DNA of 64,000 nucleotides. Origin: Streptomyces sp. DvalAA-43 (GTDB lineage Bacteria; Actinomycetota; Actinomycetes; Streptomycetales; Streptomycetaceae). The notes beneath the pieces are model-generated. The model ran no database searches. It saw only the letters and a list, made by a program, of their open reading frames with translations, and was not told where the DNA came from. The translations under genes and the position numbers were made by a program. Of this stretch, positions 60,578 through 64,000 are shown one piece after another (the first letter of the stretch is position 1; each line of letters opens with the position of its first letter). The DNA lies in contig NZ_FMBW01000091.1 in assembly GCF_900091725.1 (NCBI RefSeq), positions 1-64,000 on the forward strand, written 5' to 3'.

Positions 60578-61011
60578 CCGGGACTCCGCGGCGCCCCGCC
60601 GGATGCCCCGTCCGTGCCACGCTGACGGCTCATAGCCCGGAGAATAGCGAGGGCGTGGGCGCGCTGTCCCCTGTGCGAAGGGAAGATGGCGCCTTCCCGT
60701 CACCTCCCATTCCTTCCCGTGCGCCCGCGGCTCCGGTACGGGGAACGGCGAACGGCCCAGGGGGCTCCGGACCCTGGGCACGCCGTCCCGGCCCGCGAAC
60801 GCGGGTAGATCCTGCCGGGGCGGCAGGGAGCGGCCCGTCCGGTCCGACGGAGCGTCATGACCGGTCCGACGGGGCGTCGTGGCCGGTTCGCCCTGCGCGT
60901 GATGGCGCGAAGCGGCCGCCCGCGGTCCGTGATCCGGACGATTCGCGCCGCAGCCGCATGAACGGGTCGCCCGCCGGGCATGTGACGGGTGACCGACAGG
61001 GGGTGGTGGCA
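60578..61011. other. Long gap upstream of the XRE gene
   Basis: No convincing gene. It holds the XRE promoter region (a TATTCT -10-like sequence on the minus strand near 60642-60647) and a 22-bp tandem repeat (60841-60884). Open frames on both strands are long but Pro/Arg/Gly-rich, without ribosome sites or family features. Confidence 0.5.
60841..60884. repeat. 22-bp tandem repeat, two units
   Basis: Units 60841-60862 and 60863-60884 both begin GGTCCGACGG and end in CC, differing at three A/G positions. Located in the gap between the XRE gene and the 31-aa ORF. Confidence 0.65.
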
Positions 61012-61107
61012 GTGGGCCGCATCAGGATCGTCCGACGACCACAGCTGCCGTCCCGGCCGCCGCCCCTCGATCTGAGGACCCCGTCCGGCCGCCCGCTGCC
61101 GTACTGA
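61012..61107 (+). CDS. Candidate 31-aa proline/arginine-rich peptide
   Basis: A 31-codon ORF from GTG at 61012 to TGA at 61105-61107. The peptide starts MGRIRIVRRPQL and ends DLRTPSGRPLPY; eight Pro and six Arg make it basic and unstructured. GGGGGTG, one mismatch from the consensus GGAGGTG, lies 6 nt upstream, and 27 of 31 codons end in G or C. It might be a small signalling or modified peptide, or chance. No maturation genes are adjacent. Confidence 0.4.
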   Translation: MGRIRIVRRPQLPSRPPPLDLRTPSGRPLPY

Positions 61108-61268
61108 GCGCGGAGTCCGACACGCCGCTGTCCGCGGCCGAGGGCCGCACGTCCTGCCTTCGGGAGCCCCTGGGGCGCCCTTCTGCGTGATGATGGGCAG
61201 GAAGCCGTCGCGGCGGGCGGCAGTAGCCGGAGGCGTCGCGTCGGCCGACTCGGAAGGGACGGCCCCTC

Positions 61269-62210
61269 ATGCACGCATCCCGGACGAAGCGACCGGCCGC
61301 GGCCTCATCGGTCCTGCTGGCACTGCTCGTCGCGGCAGTATCCGGCTGCCGGGGCGGCTCGTCCAGCGGTACCGCGCCCACGTCCTCCGGCACGCGCGCC
61401 CATGTGCTCGCAGTGAAGATCGACAATGTCGGTCCCGCCCGCCCGCAGACCGGACTCGACAAGGCGGACATCATCTACGTGGAGCAGGTCGAGGCCGGTC
61501 TCAGCCGCATGATGGCCGTCTATTCGTCCTCGCTGCCACCCGTGGTCGGCCCGGTGCGCAGTGCCCGGGAGACGGACCTGGAACTGCTCCGCCAGTTCGA
61601 CCGGCCGACGCTCGCCTTCTCCGGGGCCCAGACCAAGCTCCTCCCGGCCATCGCGGAGGCGCCGTTGGACCCGCTGCCTCCCGAGAAGGATCCGGGCGCG
61701 TACTTCCGCGCCGACGACCGCGCGGCACCGCACAACCTCTTTCTGCGCCCCGGCCGGACACCGCACGCCACCACCGGGAGGAACGCGGCCGAGGACATCG
61801 GGCTGCGTTTCGCCGCCGCCGTGCCGGGCGGCAGGGCCGTCGCCGACCGCACGGTCCGCTACCCGGCCGCGCGCTTCACGTTCACCTGGTCCGCCGAACG
61901 GGGTCGGTGGCTCGTCGCCATGGACGGCACACCGGCCCGTACGGCCGGGGGCGCCCGGCTCGGTGCGGCGGATGTGGTGGTGCAGAACGTGACGGTGCGC
62001 CCCTCGCTGTACCGGGACCGGTGGGGCAGCACCTCCCCGTACACCGAGACCGTGGGGTCCGGATCCGCCGTGGTCCTGCGCGACGGCAAGGAGTACGACG
62101 TGCGCTGGTCGCGGCCCTCGGCCGATTCCGCGACCTCGTTCACCGCTTCGGACGGCGAGCGGATGACCTTCGCTCCGGGCCAGGTCTGGATCGTCCTCGC
62201 ACAGAAGTGA
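61269..62210 (+). CDS. DUF3048 lipoprotein (YerB-like)
   Basis: A 313-aa lipoprotein; the signal peptide ends at the lipobox V-S-G-C. The DUF3048 pattern is clear: A-V-K-I-D-N-V-G-P-A-R-P-Q-T-G-L-D-K-A-D-I-I-Y-V-E-Q-V-E-A-G-L-S-R-M and G-P-V-R-S-A-R in the first domain, V-Q-N-V-T-V at the second. Role in the envelope unknown. ATG at 61269 with GGAAGGGACGG upstream. The last codons and stop lie in a 34-bp tandem repeat. Confidence 0.86.
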   Translation: MHASRTKRPAAASSVLLALLVAAVSGCRGGSSSGTAPTSSGTRAHVLAVKIDNVGPARPQTGLDKADIIYVEQVEAGLSRMMAVYSSSLPPVVGPVRSARETDLELLRQFDRPTLAFSGAQTKLLPAIAEAPLDPLPPEKDPGAYFRADDRAAPHNLFLRPGRTPHATTGRNAAEDIGLRFAAAVPGGRAVADRTVRYPAARFTFTWSAERGRWLVAMDGTPARTAGGARLGAADVVVQNVTVRPSLYRDRWGSTSPYTETVGSGSAVVLRDGKEYDVRWSRPSADSATSFTASDGERMTFAPGQVWIVLAQK

Positions 62211-62269
62211 AACGGCCGGCGCGGCACCACGCCTACAGAAGTGAAACAGCCCGGCACGGCACCGCGCTT
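62201..62269. repeat. 34-bp tandem duplication at the DUF3048 stop codon
   Basis: ACAGAAGTGAAAC begins at 62201 and again at 62235; about 29 of 34 positions agree. The first unit contains the gene's K-stop end, and the second repeats the same CAGAAGTGA outside the gene. Confidence 0.75.
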
Positions 62270-62414
62270 ACGGAAAACCGCAGGGTGGCGGGTGCGGAGA
62301 ACAGCATCCGGTCCTGCGGACATCCCGGTACCGGCGCCGCCCCTCGGTTCCTAGCGTTGCCGGTGGGGCGCGGCGGACTTCCCGCGCCTCACCTCGACGG
62401 CCGGGAGTCGATTC

Positions 62415-63077
62415 ATGGATTTCGTCATTCTGGGTCTCCCCCAGGAACCCGCGGGCGGTGTGGCCGGCTGGGCGGCCGGCCTCGTCGACACCATGGGAGG
62501 TCCGGGAGCGGGCCTCGCCATCGCACTGGAGAATCTCTTTCCGCCGCTGCCCAGCGAGGTCATCCTCCCGCTGACCGGGTTCGCGGCGGGGCAGGGTGTC
62601 ATCGGTCTGGCCTCAGCGCTCTTCTGGACCACGCTGGGTTCGGTGGTCGGCGCGGTGGTTCTGTACGGGATCGGCATGCTCTTCGGCCGCGACCGCATGC
62701 ATGCGATCTGGGCGAGGCTGCCGCTGGTGAAGCTCTCCGATCTGGAGCGCACGGAACGGTGGTTCGCCCGGCACGGCACCAAGGCGGTCCTGCTGGGCCG
62801 CATGGTGCCGATCTTCCGCAGCCTCATCTCCGTGCCGGCGGGCGTGGAGCGCATGTCGCTGCCGCTCTTCGTGACGCTGACCGCCATGGGCAGCCTGGTG
62901 TGGAACTCGGTTCTGGTGATGGCGGGTTACTGGCTGGGCGACCGGTGGGATCTGGTGGAGACCTATGTCGGGGTGCTGTCCAAGGCCGTTCTCGTCCTGG
63001 TCCTGATCGCCGTCGCGGGGTACGTGGTCATGCGGCTGCGGCCCCGTGGCCGCGCGCAGCACCGCCGGGTCCGGTGA
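62415..63077 (+). CDS. DedA-family membrane protein
   Basis: A 220-aa DedA/VTT-domain protein. Typical elements are E-N-L-F-P-P-L-P-S-E-V-I-L-P-L-T-G-F-A near the start, G-R-M-V-P-I-F-R-S-L-I-S-V-P-A-G in the middle, and four to five membrane segments. DedA proteins support membrane homeostasis and lipid flipping (undecaprenyl phosphate or phosphatidylethanolamine). ATG at 62415. Confidence 0.9.
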   Translation: MDFVILGLPQEPAGGVAGWAAGLVDTMGGPGAGLAIALENLFPPLPSEVILPLTGFAAGQGVIGLASALFWTTLGSVVGAVVLYGIGMLFGRDRMHAIWARLPLVKLSDLERTERWFARHGTKAVLLGRMVPIFRSLISVPAGVERMSLPLFVTLTAMGSLVWNSVLVMAGYWLGDRWDLVETYVGVLSKAVLVLVLIAVAGYVVMRLRPRGRAQHRRVR

Positions 63078-63132
63078 ACCCGACGCCGTGGCCCCCGAGC
63101 CCTGCGGTCGCCCCCACCGGGCCGGAAGGATC

Positions 63133-63161
63133 TTGCCGTGCCTCCGCCGCGCGACTAGCCT
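63133..63161 (+). promoter_or_regulatory. Leaderless promoter of the terminal histidine kinase
   Basis: -35 TTGCCG (63133-63138), 17-nt spacer, -10 TAGCCT (63156-63161), then 8 nt to the GTG at 63170. No ribosome site. Confidence 0.6.
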
Positions 63162-63169
63162 CGGCAACC

Positions 63170-64000
63170 GTGCAGGGGGAATCCGCGGAAGGAACGGCCG
63201 GTCTGCTTCCGGGAGTTCCCGTCCGGTGGCACGAGGAGGCGGGTGTCCCCGCGGCGCGGCCGTATCCGTGGCCCCGCAGAGCCGCGGGCGCGCTGCTCGG
63301 CAGCTGCACCGCTCTGACCGGGCTGCTGTATTTCGCCGTGCCGGGCGCGTTGTCGCTGCCGTTCGTGTGGTGGCCCCGCACCCGGCCGCGTGCTCTGGCC
63401 CTGCTGACTGCCGGGGCGCGTCGGCTCACCGCTCTGGAGCGGATCCGCCGCAGTGTGTTCTTCGGCGATGTGTTCCCCGCCCACCACGCTGCCGACCAGG
63501 ACGTCCTGCGCTATCTGGCCGCCCGCACCGGCACGGGGGCACTGTCCGCCGGGGTGCTCGCGCTGCTGGGGTACGGGGCGGTGCTGGCGGGGCTGCTGGC
63601 CGTGGGGGTGGTCCGCGATCCCACCGACTGGCGGGGACTGCTGCCGCAGGCGCTCCTCGGCGGTGTCCTGCTCTTCCTGGACCTCCAGGGGCTCGTGTCG
63701 CTGAACGCGCTCGACACCCGGCTGGCACACGATCACTTCGGGCCTTCCGAACGGGAGTTGCTGGAGCGGCGCATCGCCGAACTGGCCGCCAGCCGGGCCG
63801 GAGTGCTCCGGGCGGTCGACGCGGAACGCAGGCGCATCGAACGCGATCTGCACGACGGTGTGCAGCAACGGCTGGTGGCACTGGGCATGCTGCTGGGGCG
63901 GGCGCGCCGCAACCGGACGCCCGAACAGGCAGAGTCGCTGCTCCGGCAGGCCCACCAGGCTTCGCAGGAGGTCCTCACCGAACTCCGCGAGGTGGCCTGG
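63170..64000 (+). CDS. Sensor histidine kinase, truncated by window end
   Basis: The first 277 codons of a NarL-type sensor kinase; no stop occurs before the window ends. Hydrophobic stretches near residues 40-75 and 125-180 suggest four membrane helices of a small sensor domain. The phosphoacceptor motif E-R-R-R-I-E-R-D-L-H-D-G-V-Q-Q-R-L-V marks the HisKA_3 domain. The ATPase domain lies beyond the window, and a LuxR-type response regulator is expected to follow. GTG at 63170, probably leaderless. Confidence 0.88.
   Translation, partial: MQGESAEGTAGLLPGVPVRWHEEAGVPAARPYPWPRRAAGALLGSCTALTGLLYFAVPGALSLPFVWWPRTRPRALALLTAGARRLTALERIRRSVFFGDVFPAHHAADQDVLRYLAARTGTGALSAGVLALLGYGAVLAGLLAVGVVRDPTDWRGLLPQALLGGVLLFLDLQGLVSLNALDTRLAHDHFGPSERELLERRIAELAASRAGVLRAVDAERRRIERDLHDGVQQRLVALGMLLGRARRNRTPEQAESLLRQAHQASQEVLTELREVAW

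Noticed and set aside
60655..61107. 150-codon plus-strand frame in the XRE-DUF3048 gap
   Set aside because: Its first two-thirds lack a ribosome site and family features; only the last 31 codons have a plausible start, so only those are reported.

Overview
The window reads as chromosomal DNA of a Streptomyces species. Base composition is very GC-rich with strong third-position GC bias, GTG starts are frequent, intergenic hairpins rarely carry a U-tail, and the gene families are typical of the genus (DUF6421, LVIVD/DUF305 pair, MocR with a Tm-1-like protein, DUF5134/M56, DUF1023-like hydrolase, leaderless promoters). I see no tRNA, rRNA, CRISPR array, insertion sequence, phage gene, attachment site or replication origin. 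The last gene runs off the right edge.

Layout. 0.1-2.2 kb: a flavin reductase preceded by a 26-codon leader peptide of the VHVDLAR type, a CQPC thioredoxin and a PlsC-like acyltransferase. 2.2-6.2 kb: a minus-strand cluster (DUF6421, SDR, threonine aldolase, then a transglutaminase-like protein with its own operator-covered leaderless promoter). 6.4-8.2 kb: GDPD, GNAT and VOC singletons. 8.2-11.9 kb: a MocR regulator divergent from a Tm-1-like/PEP-hydrolase-like pair. 12-15.4 kb: DUF5134, M56 peptidase, PAP2, a HAD protein and an overlooked 59-aa gene. 15.5-20.5 kb: LVIVD and DUF305 secreted proteins (divergent), a ferredoxin reductase, an ArsR regulator and a thioesterase. 20.7-29.8 kb: a secreted multidomain alpha-amylase and, convergent to it, a five-gene sugar ABC transporter/LacI locus resembling galactofuranose (YtfQRT/YjfF) systems. 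30-35.8 kb: mixed singletons including an OYE-family reductase and a cupin gene with a LacI-type operator. 35.9-44.6 kb: a large secreted alpha/beta hydrolase, uracil-DNA glycosylase, a BadF-type kinase, a degenerate CbiX homologue, a lactonase and a FUSC transporter. 44.8-50.4 kb: a GT4 mannosyltransferase-like gene and a tight four-gene operon (secreted hydrolase, membrane acyltransferase, histidine kinase, response regulator). 50.7-64 kb: Lrp, HAD, Ser/Thr kinase, aldo/keto reductase, a PH-like membrane protein, a 1165-aa secreted protein carrying two complete metalloproteases (M4 and M28), an XRE regulator, a candidate 31-aa peptide, DUF3048, DedA and a truncated histidine kinase.

Most genes are housekeeping or accessory singletons. 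The clearest functional units are the sugar-uptake locus, the MocR module, the DUF6421 cluster and the hydrolase-acyltransferase-two-component operon. The least ordinary items are the M4-M28 fusion, the leader peptide ahead of the flavin reductase, a dyad shared by the ArsR and OYE promoters, the operator over the leaderless transglutaminase promoter, the chelatase homologue lacking its metal histidines, and the 31-aa proline/arginine-rich ORF. All identifications come from reading the sequence; no database search was run.
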